NCBI GenBank assembly: GCA_965199745.1
Contig: CBDATB010000010.1
Span: 186,001 to 250,000, forward strand
Direction: 5' to 3'
DNA: 64,000 bases
Origin: CBDATB01 sp965199745
GTDB taxonomy: Bacteria > Bacteroidota > Bacteroidia > Cytophagales > Flammeovirgaceae
The number at the start of each line of letters is the position of its first letter. Within the stretch, counting starts at the first letter, position 1. Under the pieces are notes generated by a model, which worked only from the letters and a program-made list of their open reading frames with translations, was not told the origin of the DNA and made no database searches. Positions 44,387 to 53,473 of this stretch are shown here, piece by piece. Made by a program: the position numbers and the translations under genes.

Positions 44387-46291
44387 ATGAAGTATTGTAT
44401 TTATTTTCTGCTGTTCTTCATCTCTCTCCTTTCTTCTCGCCCTACTCTAGGTCAGTTAGAGGTTAAGCAAATTTCAGAAAACACCAAAATCAAAATCAAA
44501 AAAAATCTGATGTTGCTAGAAACCTACAAACAAGCGGGTAATATTAAAGAAGCAAGTCGCTGCCTCAATAAAATAGCCTTTATTTATTGGGAACACAATC
44601 ATTCAGAAGATGCCGCCAAACACTATGAAGCATCTAAAGAGTTAAACGCTCGGATAGGTAACTTGTCGGGTATTACTAAAATAAATAATAACTTGGGGCT
44701 AATTTACTCTGATATACGGCAGTACGATAAAGCATTAGAACGCTTTCAAGAAAGCCTTAAAGAGCGTCGTAGAGCAGGTGAGAAAAGACCGATAATTAGT
44801 ACGCTTATCAACGTGGCTGTTGTACTCAATAATCTTAAAAGAAACGAAGAAGCCATCAAATATCTGGATGAAGCCCTGACTAATGCAGTAGAACTCCGGG
44901 ACAGCGACCGAATGAAAAGTGTTTATGGGCTATTGGCAGAAACCTACCAGAAAAGTGGTAATAACGAGAAAATGATTGAATATTATAACCTGTATAAACA
45001 ATTTACTGAGAAAAGAATCAGAAATAGCGAGCGTTCTAAAAAAGAGGCAGAGCTACAGTTGCGGCTTGCCGAGCAGGAGAAAAGAATTAAGGAACTCGAA
45101 CTAGAGAAAACACATGTCAAACTCATCGAAGCGGGAAAAATTTCTACCGACTTGGCCGATAGCTTAAATAAAAAAGAAATAGCTTATGCTTTTTTGAGAA
45201 AAGAAAAAGAAGAATTAGAACTCAAAAAACGCTTACAAGAAGTACTAAATAAAGAAAAAATGGCTGAACAAGATGCAGCACTTCAGAGAGGTAAAAACCG
45301 CACTATCATACTTATTTCGCTTATCTCCATTATATTGCTCATTCTCATATTTGTATTTTTTATTAGCTGGAGAACACACAGAAATAATAAATTACTAGCA
45401 CGAAAAAATCAAGAGATTTCTTCAGCGCGAGAGGAAGTGGTCTTTCAAAAAGAAAATTTGGAAGTGGCTTTTGAGCAAATTGCCCAAAAAAATGAAAATA
45501 TCACCAGCAGCATCAACTATGCTGAAAGAATCCAGTCTGCTATGCTAAGCAGCCATGGCAATCTGAATGAAATTTTTCCCAAGTCTTTTATCTTCTTCAA
45601 ACCCAGAGATATTGTCAGCGGTGATTTTTACTGGTTTACCGAGATAGACAACCAAGTAGTTATTGCCTGCATGGACTGCACAGGACACGGAGTACCAGGT
45701 GCCTTTATGTCTATGATAGGCATGGATTTATTAAACCAAATTATTCAAAACGAAAAAATAACCGATCCAGGTAGTATCCTCAACGAACTCGATAAAAGGG
45801 TATTCCACGCCTTAAGACAAGAAAATTCCGCTGCCATACAGGATGGTATGGATGGCTCTGTGATGACTTTCAGCAAGCAAAGTAATACGCTATTCTATGC
45901 TGGAGCCAAGCACAACTTAATTTATATTGAAGATGGAGAGCTTAAGCAGGTAAGAGGCAATAAAAACCCCATAGGCGGGTCTAAGGGAGGAAAACGAGCT
46001 GGCAGTTATATCAGTGAGAAAATCGCTTTGAAACCGAATACAAAATGCTATGCCTTTACGGATGGTTTCCAAGATCAGTTCGGTGGGAAATTCAATAAAA
46101 AATTTATGATTAAAAAGCTTAAAACGCTTCTATTAAATATCTCAAAAGAACCTTTTGAAGTACAACACCAAGTACTTGAAGAAACACTCGCATCGTGGAA
46201 AGGTACTAACCAACAAACAGATGATATACTACTACTCGGGGTAGGGTATGAAAAACAGACCGCGAAGCAGTTGCCACCTGAATTTCTGTAG
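44387..46291 (+). CDS. TPR-containing membrane-anchored SpoIIE-type protein phosphatase
   Basis: The 634-residue protein (ATG 44387; a TTG 24 bases upstream is less likely) has a signal peptide (1-23), about four TPR repeats (about 25-190) such as KINNNLGLIYSDIRQYDKALERF, a long coiled coil (about 195-300), one membrane segment (about 304-326), a linker SSINYAERIQSAML, and a C-terminal PP2C/SpoIIE domain (about 395-634) with DIVSGDFYWF, DCTGHGVPGAFMSMIG, FTDGFQDQFGG and DDILLLGVGY. The metal residues are intact. It shares the last 300 residues' plan with the phosphatase at 30.5 kb but has a different sensor. A -7-like TATATTTG lies at 44368-44375. Confidence 0.9.
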   Translation: MKYCIYFLLFFISLLSSRPTLGQLEVKQISENTKIKIKKNLMLLETYKQAGNIKEASRCLNKIAFIYWEHNHSEDAAKHYEASKELNARIGNLSGITKINNNLGLIYSDIRQYDKALERFQESLKERRRAGEKRPIISTLINVAVVLNNLKRNEEAIKYLDEALTNAVELRDSDRMKSVYGLLAETYQKSGNNEKMIEYYNLYKQFTEKRIRNSERSKKEAELQLRLAEQEKRIKELELEKTHVKLIEAGKISTDLADSLNKKEIAYAFLRKEKEELELKKRLQEVLNKEKMAEQDAALQRGKNRTIILISLISIILLILIFVFFISWRTHRNNKLLARKNQEISSAREEVVFQKENLEVAFEQIAQKNENITSSINYAERIQSAMLSSHGNLNEIFPKSFIFFKPRDIVSGDFYWFTEIDNQVVIACMDCTGHGVPGAFMSMIGMDLLNQIIQNEKITDPGSILNELDKRVFHALRQENSAAIQDGMDGSVMTFSKQSNTLFYAGAKHNLIYIEDGELKQVRGNKNPIGGSKGGKRAGSYISEKIALKPNTKCYAFTDGFQDQFGGKFNKKFMIKKLKTLLLNISKEPFEVQHQVLEETLASWKGTNQQTDDILLLGVGYEKQTAKQLPPEFL

Positions 46292-46400
46292 GTTGCCATG
46301 CACCAAGCCAATTGATTAATCTTTTTGTACCGACTTGCTTGTACATTACTCACCATTTCAATGACCAAAACCTGTTATCTATTAAAAAATATTGCATACG

Positions 46401-48146
46401 ATGAAAAAATCTTATACCCACTTAGCAGCGGTATTATTATGTTTATTATCGGTTAGTATGATGGCTCAAAGAGAACCCATTTTAAATATGTATACTGATG
46501 ATGAAGGCAATCTATACTGGCCCAAAAGCAAGCCCATGTACCTGTTTATTGCCGATAACCCCAGCGGAGAGAATAGTGTAAAACTCAACAGTAAACACTC
46601 TGAAAAATACGTCAACCCGCTTTACCTCGATAGTGAAGGACCTAACTATATCAGGACTCGATATGCAGTAGACCCCAAAACCAAAAAAGTTACCAATCCC
46701 AAAATAGAGGTGCTGTTTAAAATATACGCCGACGGAATAGCACCTAGCTCCACCCTAGCCCTCAAAAATGCTAATAATTATACCTACGAAGAAAAAACCT
46801 ACTATAGTAAAAATTTACGCGTGCGAATCAGTGCCAAAGATACATACTCAGGAGTTAATGCTAATTACTATGCTATCAACAGCAATAAATTCAGTACCTA
46901 TACTTCCGAAGTAAATATTGACCGAGAAGGAGATTATGATTTCAAATACTACTCAACAGACAATGTAGGTAATGCGGAAACCTTACACACTATTAGTTTT
47001 ACCGTAGATCTTACTTCGCCTCAAACCTATCACAATATTACTGGTATCACAAAAGATAGCGTCATCTCATCAAGCACTAAAATATATCTCTCAACAGAAG
47101 ATAAACTGTCGGGTGTGAAAAATACTTACTTTAAGATAGATGAAGGCAATTTCATGCCTTATGATAATAAATTAATAAAATTAGACAAAATCGAAAACGG
47201 CGAGCATTCCATTACTTACTACTCAGTGGATAATGTAGGTAATATTGAAAAAGAAAAAGATTTTTCTTTTTATCTCGACAAAACTGCTCCTGTAATGTCG
47301 TCAGATATTTTAGGGGACAAATTTATTGTAGAAAATAAAGTATATTTTTCTGGCAGAACCAAACTAAAACTCACGGCTATCGACAACAGAGCAGGGGTAA
47401 AGGATATTATGTATTCTGTTAATGGTAGTAAATATCAAAAATATAATGAACCTTTTTATATGCCCAGCATACCCGGAGAGCATATCGTACGCTTTTACGC
47501 TATCGATAACGTGGCTAATCTCGGAGTGAGTGATAGAGATACCTACAGCAAATACGAAGAATTACACCACAACGTTAGTAGGGTATATGTTGACCTGACA
47601 GGGCCTTCACTCAGCCACTCATTACGAGGTAAAACATTTAAAGTCAAAGACACCATATACATCAATAGTAAAACAGAATTGTTACTTAAAGGTAATGATG
47701 GCGAATCGGGATTGAAAAACATCAAGTATAGCATTGATAAGCAGCAGCAAAAGTATCTTTATGATGAGCCTATTACACTTTCAGAAAGTGGTATACACCA
47801 GATCGACTACTTTGGTTACGATAATGTAAATAACAGAAATATTGGTAAAGCTTGCTTAGTTGTCGACAATGAAGGACCTGAGATATTCAACCATTTCAGT
47901 ATTCCCTTTATCAGGCAGCAAAATAACAAAAATATTTATCCTGCCTCCTTACAAGTTTATCTGGGTGCAACTGATGAAATGACAGGAAACGATTACATAT
48001 TATACTCTCTTGATAATGAGCCTGAAAAAAAATACACAGGTGTCATACAAGGTTTCAAGTCGGGAAAAAAATACAATCTAAAAGTTATTGCTGTTGATAA
48101 GTTAGATAACAGAAAAGCCAAAAAAATTGAATTTGAGATAGAGTAG
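46401..48146 (+). CDS. Secreted repeat protein with OmpL47-like beta domains
   Basis: The 581-residue protein (ATG 46401) has a signal peptide (1-23, ending MMAQ). It is built of four to five repeats of about 90-110 residues with the shared pattern SGVKxxYFxIDxGxFxxY...GxHxIxYYSVDNVGNxE, at about residues 140-190, 235-280, 330-380, 430-480 and 505-575. This matches OmpL47-type/Ig-like repeats. It likely sits at or outside the outer membrane. No C-terminal sorting domain is obvious. It follows the TPR-SpoIIE gene after about 110 bases and precedes an ABC ATPase by 22 bases. Function unknown. Confidence 0.8.
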   Translation: MKKSYTHLAAVLLCLLSVSMMAQREPILNMYTDDEGNLYWPKSKPMYLFIADNPSGENSVKLNSKHSEKYVNPLYLDSEGPNYIRTRYAVDPKTKKVTNPKIEVLFKIYADGIAPSSTLALKNANNYTYEEKTYYSKNLRVRISAKDTYSGVNANYYAINSNKFSTYTSEVNIDREGDYDFKYYSTDNVGNAETLHTISFTVDLTSPQTYHNITGITKDSVISSSTKIYLSTEDKLSGVKNTYFKIDEGNFMPYDNKLIKLDKIENGEHSITYYSVDNVGNIEKEKDFSFYLDKTAPVMSSDILGDKFIVENKVYFSGRTKLKLTAIDNRAGVKDIMYSVNGSKYQKYNEPFYMPSIPGEHIVRFYAIDNVANLGVSDRDTYSKYEELHHNVSRVYVDLTGPSLSHSLRGKTFKVKDTIYINSKTELLLKGNDGESGLKNIKYSIDKQQQKYLYDEPITLSESGIHQIDYFGYDNVNNRNIGKACLVVDNEGPEIFNHFSIPFIRQQNNKNIYPASLQVYLGATDEMTGNDYILYSLDNEPEKKYTGVIQGFKSGKKYNLKVIAVDKLDNRKAKKIEFEIE

Positions 48147-48168
48147 TTACCTGAAAAAAACACCGCAA

Positions 48169-49182
48169 ATGCTTTCTTTTCAGCAAGTCAGTAAAAAATA
48201 TGCTAAAGCCAAAGATTTTGCCATCAAGGATATTAATTTAACTGTCGAGCAAGGTCACATTGCCGGATTATTAGGAGAAAGCGGCAGTGGAAAAACAACT
48301 TTACTGCGACTGGCAGCTGGCTTCGAAGCAGTTGATGCTGGTAGTATTCAAATAAATCACAAAGAGGTATCTTCTAACAAGCGGTTCATTCCTACTGAAA
48401 AGCGTGGCATAGGCATGGTGTTTCAAGACTATGCACTGTTTCCGCATATGACCGTAGCAAAAAATCTTGCTTATGGTCTGAAAAAACATCAACCCAAAAG
48501 TGATGTTGGTAAAATACTCCAACTCGTAGGTCTACAAGGTCTTGACAAAAGGTATCCGCATCAATTATCGGGAGGGCAACAACAACGAGTAGCACTTGCC
48601 AGAGCCCTAGTACCCCAGCCCGATATACTACTGCTAGATGAACCTTTTAGTAACCTTGATGAAAATTTAAAACACGAAGTAAGGATAGAACTACGCACTA
48701 TTCTTAAAAAAGCCGGTATCACCACAGTATTTGTTACCCATGATGCCAAAGATATTTTCGCTATCGCCGACCAAGTGGCTATTCTAAGCCGCGGACAACT
48801 TCGGCAATATGGAACGCCCGAAGACTTGTACAAAAGACCAACTAACACATTCGTAGCCAAATACTTTGAAAAAACTAATCTCATTGATTTTCAGCAGAAA
48901 AATGGACAGTATGAAACTAGCATTGGAAATTTTAGTCTAAAAAATTTACTCCCCAAAAAAGAAACAGGTATTATGGTTATCAGACCCTACCACATTAATA
49001 TTAGTAGGGAGGGCATTCTTCATGGCAGAGTTGAAACTGTTCATTTCTTGGGTAGCTATCGAGAGCTAACCGTTAGCATTCAAGGGCAGAAAATATTACT
49101 ATGGACTCCACCTGATACGCCTGTTGAGCCGCAGCAGGATATTCAAATGCAAATTAAATGGCAGCAGGTAGCTATTATATGA
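48169..49182 (+). CDS. ABC transporter ATP-binding protein, Fe3+/polyamine (FbpC/PotA) type, orphan
   Basis: The 337-residue ATPase has Walker A GESGSGKT (about 37-44), the Q-loop in VFQDYALFPH, the signature LSGGQQQRVALARAL, Walker B ILLLDEPFSNLD and a switch His in THDAKD. A C-terminal TOBE-like domain (about 240-337) is typical of FbpC, PotA and similar importers of ferric iron, polyamines or anions. No permease or binding protein gene is in the neighbourhood, so the substrate is open. It converges on rmlA with five bases between the stops. Confidence 0.9.
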   Translation: MLSFQQVSKKYAKAKDFAIKDINLTVEQGHIAGLLGESGSGKTTLLRLAAGFEAVDAGSIQINHKEVSSNKRFIPTEKRGIGMVFQDYALFPHMTVAKNLAYGLKKHQPKSDVGKILQLVGLQGLDKRYPHQLSGGQQQRVALARALVPQPDILLLDEPFSNLDENLKHEVRIELRTILKKAGITTVFVTHDAKDIFAIADQVAILSRGQLRQYGTPEDLYKRPTNTFVAKYFEKTNLIDFQQKNGQYETSIGNFSLKNLLPKKETGIMVIRPYHINISREGILHGRVETVHFLGSYRELTVSIQGQKILLWTPPDTPVEPQQDIQMQIKWQQVAII

Positions 49183-49187
49183 TTAAA

Positions 49188-50042
49188 TTAAAGATTTACT
49201 AAATACTGCCCGTATCCGCTCTTCAATAAAGGCTGTGCAATTTCAACTAGCTGTACTTTGCTAATATAGCCCATATGGTAAGCAACTTCTTCAATACAAC
49301 CGATTTTAAGATTTTGTCTTTCTTCGATAACCTGAACGAAAGTACCCGCCTGCATCAAAGAACGAAAAGTACCGGTATCTAGCCAAGCCGTTCCCCTGCT
49401 CAGTTTTGCCACTCGAAGTTGTTTTTTTTTGAGATATATTTTGTTGATGTCCGTAATTTCCAACTCTCCTCGTACACTTGGTTTTAGGTTTTTAGCATAA
49501 GCCACTACATGACTATCATAAAAATAAAGCCCCGGCACTGCATAGCTAGACTTTGGTTTTTTAGGTTTCTCTTCAATAGAAATTACTTCTTGGTTTTCAT
49601 GAAAAGCCACTACACCGTATCTTTTAGGATCTTGCACGTGATAAGCGAAAATTACACCTCCTTCAGGGTCGTTGTGCGACTGCAACAACTTGGCCATACC
49701 CGACCCGTAGAAGATATTATCTCCTAAAATCAATGCAATTTTTTCATTCTCAATAAACTTTTCAGCAATAATAAAAGCCTGTGCCAGCCCCTTCGGTTTT
49801 TCTTGCACTTCATACACAAAACGACAGCCCAACTTTTTCCCATCGCCTAAAAGTTGCTCAAAAAGTGGTAAATCGCGAGGAGTTGAAATAATTAATATAT
49901 CTCTGATGCCTGCTAGCATCAGTGTGGAAAGAGGATAATAAATCATTGGCTTATCATAAACAGGCATCAATTGCTTGCTTACTGCCAAGGTAAGTGGGTG
50001 CAGGCGTGTGCCTGTGCCGCCGGCTAAGATGATTCCTTTCAT
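49188..50042 (-). CDS. rmlA: Glucose-1-phosphate thymidylyltransferase
   Basis: The 284-residue enzyme makes dTDP-glucose from dTTP and glucose 1-phosphate, the first step to dTDP-rhamnose. The nucleotide-binding GGTGTRLHPLTLAVSKQLMPVYDKPM (about 7-32, conserved GxGTRLxPxT...SKQLxPVYDKP) and LILGDNIFYG near residue 105 are present, with EITDIN near residue 195 and a short C-terminal domain. No rmlB, rmlC or rmlD is beside it. It lies 14 bases after an alpha/beta hydrolase gene on the same strand. Confidence 0.93.
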   Translation of the reverse strand: MKGIILAGGTGTRLHPLTLAVSKQLMPVYDKPMIYYPLSTLMLAGIRDILIISTPRDLPLFEQLLGDGKKLGCRFVYEVQEKPKGLAQAFIIAEKFIENEKIALILGDNIFYGSGMAKLLQSHNDPEGGVIFAYHVQDPKRYGVVAFHENQEVISIEEKPKKPKSSYAVPGLYFYDSHVVAYAKNLKPSVRGELEITDINKIYLKKKQLRVAKLSRGTAWLDTGTFRSLMQAGTFVQVIEERQNLKIGCIEEVAYHMGYISKVQLVEIAQPLLKSGYGQYLVNL

Positions 50043-50056
50043 AAGAAATTATGGCA

Positions 50057-50896
50057 TCAGGTGTTGAGCAAAAATTCTTTACTTTCTTCTACAACTCTCT
50101 TCATACGATCAGGCAGGTATTGTCTTTCATAAGGGTGCTCACCGCCAAAAACATGGTCGCCACCGTCTACTATATGAATTCGGGCATTAGCAATCCAACA
50201 AACAAGATCGTAGGCTGTTTGCACGGCAACGGTTTTATCTTGGGAGCCGTGGATGAGTAGCACCGGTTGTCTGATTTTTTTTGATAAGGAAGGAATGTCT
50301 AACTGTTCACGGTGTCGTATGTAGTCCTCGTATAACTGAAAGTATAAAGGCATATTTTGTTTCGTACGACCGTTCAGGACATAGCATACTTTTTTCTGTT
50401 GCCATTGCTCAATATTGATAGAGGAAAAAAAATACTCTAAATTTTTAACTGCTGCCCAAGTAACTATTTTTGCTATTCTACTGTCAGAATATGCTTTGAG
50501 CAAGGCTATCCCTCCCCCCCTGCTATGTCCAATGAGATAAAATTTTTCGAGGTCAAGTGGTAGGTGGCAGGCTCTGCTAAAAAAGTAATTCATCACCGTA
50601 TCTACATCAGATAACTCTTTACTAAAATTATTATGACCAAATGCCTCTAAATCAACAAAATCGACTGGTTGTTTGGGAGTTGTGCCGTTGTGTGAGAAAT
50701 TCATTTTGATAAATACAAAGCCTTGTGCTGCAAAAATGTCTGCTACCAAGTTAAATACTCCCCAGTCCTTAAACCCTTTAAAACCGTGTAAGAATAAAAT
50801 GACAGGTAGTTCTTTAGCTGTTTCATGCCACCGAATGTCTGCCGATATAGCGAGATGATTGTGGGAAGATAGTAAAATAATTTCTTTTTTAGTCAT
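50057..50896 (-). CDS. Alpha/beta hydrolase
   Basis: The 279-residue protein has the alpha/beta hydrolase triad pattern: nucleophile Ser in GHSRGGG (about residues 122-128), Asp in HGSQDKTV (about 224-229) and His in VDGGDHVFGG (about 247-252). An oxyanion FLHGFKGFKDWG lies near residue 35. No signal peptide. Related proteins are acylaminoacyl-peptidase- or esterase-like; the substrate is unknown. It overlaps the start of the gene upstream by four bases and is followed by rmlA. Confidence 0.85.
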   Translation of the reverse strand: MTKKEIILLSSHNHLAISADIRWHETAKELPVILFLHGFKGFKDWGVFNLVADIFAAQGFVFIKMNFSHNGTTPKQPVDFVDLEAFGHNNFSKELSDVDTVMNYFFSRACHLPLDLEKFYLIGHSRGGGIALLKAYSDSRIAKIVTWAAVKNLEYFFSSINIEQWQQKKVCYVLNGRTKQNMPLYFQLYEDYIRHREQLDIPSLSKKIRQPVLLIHGSQDKTVAVQTAYDLVCWIANARIHIVDGGDHVFGGEHPYERQYLPDRMKRVVEESKEFLLNT

Positions 50897-51711
50897 TTTG
50901 CGTATAAATTGCTCTGTGTCTTATTCAAACTATTTTTGATAATTTCCGAAATCAAACTGATTTGCTCGTTGAATATATTTTTGAGTTTTTCTTCAACTGA
51001 TTTCAACTGATCAACCGATAAAGGTTGCTGCCTATTTGCAGGCGTTTCGAAATTGGGTAAAATTATGTCTGAGTTTTTAGATAGCTCTTTATAACTGAGT
51101 TGTTCATCAAACTCATAAAAGTAATACTTCCAATGATGTACAATCAGTGTACCCGATCTTGTGTTGAATACTTTGAACAATATCGGTGCATGTATTATAG
51201 CTTGTTTGTTTTTTTGCAAACTAAAGTGTGTCATTACACCATGGTGGAAATGCTCAGGAAAATAATCAATAAATAATACTAGGTCAAAGCCTGCCTGTTT
51301 CATACTATTCAACCATCGCTTACCTACTTTTCTGAGACTGTACTTAACGTTAAACTGCCCGTATTTGTATTTGCTAATTTTTTTTATTGTATAGCCCGGT
51401 GGCAAATTAACCATCCGACTTTGTAGACCAAATTCTCGAAACTTTTCAATAAATTGTTTTTCAAAAAAATCTCTGAAATTAAAGCCCTCATATTCGTCTT
51501 CATAGTTTCCGTACTGAAGCTCAGCATCGCGCAGAGAAGGAATCAGCCCAATATTATTAAAATGTGTGGTGGTAACCCGTGCGATGTGGATATGAGTAAT
51601 ATTAGTATCCAACAAATCGATAACAGCTACTTTGGGATCAGGCGATTGTGAACGAACCAAATTTGCAATGCACAAAAAGTGAAATAATGGGATATATATC
51701 TTTTTCATCAT
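50893..51711 (-). CDS. Secreted protein of unknown function
   Basis: The 272-residue protein starts with a signal peptide (MMKKIYIPLFHFLCIANLVRS, cleavage about residue 21); either of two adjacent ATGs may be used. The rest is mixed alpha/beta with KVAVIDLLDTN near the start and a charged helical C terminus (about 220-272). I do not recognise a family. It overlaps the hydrolase gene by four bases and starts a probable three-gene unit with the hydrolase and rmlA. Its start lies 226 bases from rplP on the other strand. Confidence 0.7.
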   Translation of the reverse strand: MMKKIYIPLFHFLCIANLVRSQSPDPKVAVIDLLDTNITHIHIARVTTTHFNNIGLIPSLRDAELQYGNYEDEYEGFNFRDFFEKQFIEKFREFGLQSRMVNLPPGYTIKKISKYKYGQFNVKYSLRKVGKRWLNSMKQAGFDLVLFIDYFPEHFHHGVMTHFSLQKNKQAIIHAPILFKVFNTRSGTLIVHHWKYYFYEFDEQLSYKELSKNSDIILPNFETPANRQQPLSVDQLKSVEEKLKNIFNEQISLISEIIKNSLNKTQSNLYAK

Positions 51712-51785
51712 ACTGTATTGATTTTTATTTGCTCAAAAATAAAAAAATTATTTACTGATCTCTTTCTTAAATAAGAAAAAGTATA

Positions 51786-51793
51786 TACATTTG
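51786..51793 (+). promoter_or_regulatory. Putative -7 promoter element of the ribosomal protein cluster
   Basis: TACATTTG matches the Bacteroidota -7 consensus TAnnTTTG, 145 bases before the rplP start. No TTG is at the -33 position (the region reads TCTTTCTT). A promoter is expected here because the gene upstream is on the other strand. The leader between it and rplP could hold a regulatory RNA, but no known ribosomal leader was recognised. Confidence 0.45.
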
Positions 51794-51937
51794 CGCCGCT
51801 TTCTTAGGAAACTCTGCCTGTTCAAACATAGGTTAAAGTCCTGAAGTAATAACACTCGTAGAATCTGTAGGTGAGCAATTATAACGACAATTTGTCTGTT
51901 AAGAAAGGATATTGGATTTTTTCTCGGTGAAAAAATT

Positions 51938-52357
51938 ATGATGCAGCCCAAAAGAACTAAATTTAGAAAGATGCAAAAAGGCAGAGTGAGAGGTATTGCC
52001 CAAAGAGGTCATACTATTGCTTTCGGAAGTTTTGCTATTAAGTCGCTTGAACCCGCATGGATTAGCTCTAGGCAAATAGAAGCCGCTCGTATTGCGCTCA
52101 CCAGATCTATGAAAAGGGAAGGTCAAGTATGGATACGCATTTTTCCAGACAAACCCATTACTAAGAAACCTGCTGAAGTAAGAATGGGCAAAGGAAAGGG
52201 TGCTCCTGAATATTGGGTAGCCCCCGTAAAACCCGGAACTATCTTATTTGAAGCCGACGGCGTGAGTGTGGAGTTGGCTAAAGAATCGTTGAGGCTAGCG
52301 GCACAGAAACTTCCTATCAGAACAAAGTTCTCTATAAGAAGAGACTATGTAGCTTAA
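51938..52357 (+). CDS. rplP: 50S ribosomal protein L16
   Basis: The 139-residue protein starts MMQPKRTKFRKMQKGR, aligned with the usual MLQPKRTKFRK of L16, so the first of two adjacent ATGs is right. It helps build the central protuberance and the tRNA-binding region. In most bacteria rplP follows rpsC; here it is the first gene of the cluster and is preceded by a promoter-like site and a divergent non-ribosomal gene. Confidence 0.97.
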   Translation: MMQPKRTKFRKMQKGRVRGIAQRGHTIAFGSFAIKSLEPAWISSRQIEAARIALTRSMKREGQVWIRIFPDKPITKKPAEVRMGKGKGAPEYWVAPVKPGTILFEADGVSVELAKESLRLAAQKLPIRTKFSIRRDYVA

Positions 52358-52413
52358 GATTTTGTATGTTCGAATTTAGTTGCTCATAATCAAATTGACC
52401 TGCTTTACCAGTA

Positions 52414-52737
52414 ATGAAGAACTCCGAAATAAAAACCATGTCTACTAAAGAGCTGCAAGAAGCCCTGAAAAATACCACGACAGATCTGCAGTCTTTGCAT
52501 TTTGCTCATGCAGTTTCTCCTTTGGAGAATCCTACGCAAATAAAAAAGACTAGAAGACACGTAGCCCGATTGAAGACGATGCTCCACAGCAGGTCTTTGC
52601 AGCAGGCGGCTGATTTGACAAAAGAAGGAAATTTGAATCAGTTTACAGCTAGGCAAGTTCTTAGCCAAACGCAATTTCCTACTCCGATGAATTTAGCTAA
52701 ATTAAAGAGAGTTATCAGTAAAACAAATAATAAGTAA
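52414..52737 (+). CDS. rpmC: 50S ribosomal protein L29 with a C-terminal extension
   Basis: The first 65 residues are a normal L29 (two helices, MSTKELQEALKNTTTDL then ENPTQIKKTRRHVARLKTML). The family is usually 60-70 residues; this one has 107, with about 40 extra residues that are basic and polar (QFTARQVLSQTQFPTP...). The open frame is unbroken and ends with a normal stop 35 bases before rpsQ, so the extension is genuine sequence. L29 sits near the polypeptide exit and binds trigger factor and SRP. Confidence 0.9.
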   Translation: MKNSEIKTMSTKELQEALKNTTTDLQSLHFAHAVSPLENPTQIKKTRRHVARLKTMLHSRSLQQAADLTKEGNLNQFTARQVLSQTQFPTPMNLAKLKRVISKTNNK

Positions 52738-52772
52738 CGAGTGAATTAATCTTGCTGCTGAAAACTATTGTT

Positions 52773-53030
52773 ATGCAAAGAAGAACAACCAGAAAAGAAC
52801 GTATCGGAATAGTGGCGAGCAACAAAATGCAAGCTTCTATTATCGTGTCGGTAGAGCGCATAGAGAAAGATCCTATTTACAAAAAATTTACAAAGAATAC
52901 CAAAAGATTTATGGTACACGACCCAAATAATGAATGTCAAATAGGAGATACTGTGAAGATCATGGAAACACGCCCTCTGAGCAAAAGAAAGCGTTGGAGA
53001 TTGGTAGAAATAATAGCTAAAGCTAAATAG
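52773..53030 (+). CDS. rpsQ: 30S ribosomal protein S17
   Basis: The 85-residue OB-fold protein starts MQRRTTRKERIGIVASNKM, a standard S17 start; an ATG-less extension upstream to 52752 is unlikely. KKYKKF-like KKFTKNTKRFMVHD, GDTVKIMETRPLSKRKRW and the C-terminal strand match. It binds 16S rRNA early in assembly. Confidence 0.96.
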   Translation: MQRRTTRKERIGIVASNKMQASIIVSVERIEKDPIYKKFTKNTKRFMVHDPNNECQIGDTVKIMETRPLSKRKRWRLVEIIAKAK

Positions 53031-53093
53031 CGATTTTTGCGCCAGCTTTTAGATAAATTAATGGAATATTAAGTAGGCTATACTATTTGAATA

Positions 53094-53462
53094 ATGATAC
53101 AGCAAGAGTCAAGGCTAAATGTAGCAGACAATAGTGGTGCAAGAGAGGTACTCTGCATCCGTGTATTAGGTGGCACAAAGAAACGATACGCTAGAGTGGG
53201 GGACAAAATTGTTATCACGGTCAAATCTGCTCTCTCTTCCAGTAATATGAAAAAAGGAACAGTATCTAAAGCAGTTGTTGTACGAACCAAAAAGCAGATA
53301 CGCAGGAAAGATGGATCATATATTAGCTTTGAAGATAACGCCGTAGTACTCCTAAACCCAAACGATGAACCTAGGGGAACGCGTATTTTCGGACCTGTAG
53401 CAAGGGAGCTTCGCGAAAAGCAATTTATGAAAATCGTTTCTCTGGCTCCTGAAGTATTGTAA
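53094..53462 (+). CDS. rplN: 50S ribosomal protein L14
   Basis: The 122-residue protein has the standard L14 sequence (MIQQESRLNVADNSGARE, EPRGTRIFGPVARELR). It contacts 16S rRNA at the subunit interface and is the docking site of RsfS, also encoded in this window at 16.6 kb. It follows rpsQ by 63 bases. Confidence 0.97.
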   Translation: MIQQESRLNVADNSGAREVLCIRVLGGTKKRYARVGDKIVITVKSALSSSNMKKGTVSKAVVVRTKKQIRRKDGSYISFEDNAVVLLNPNDEPRGTRIFGPVARELREKQFMKIVSLAPEVL

Positions 53463-53473
53463 ATATTATAGTC

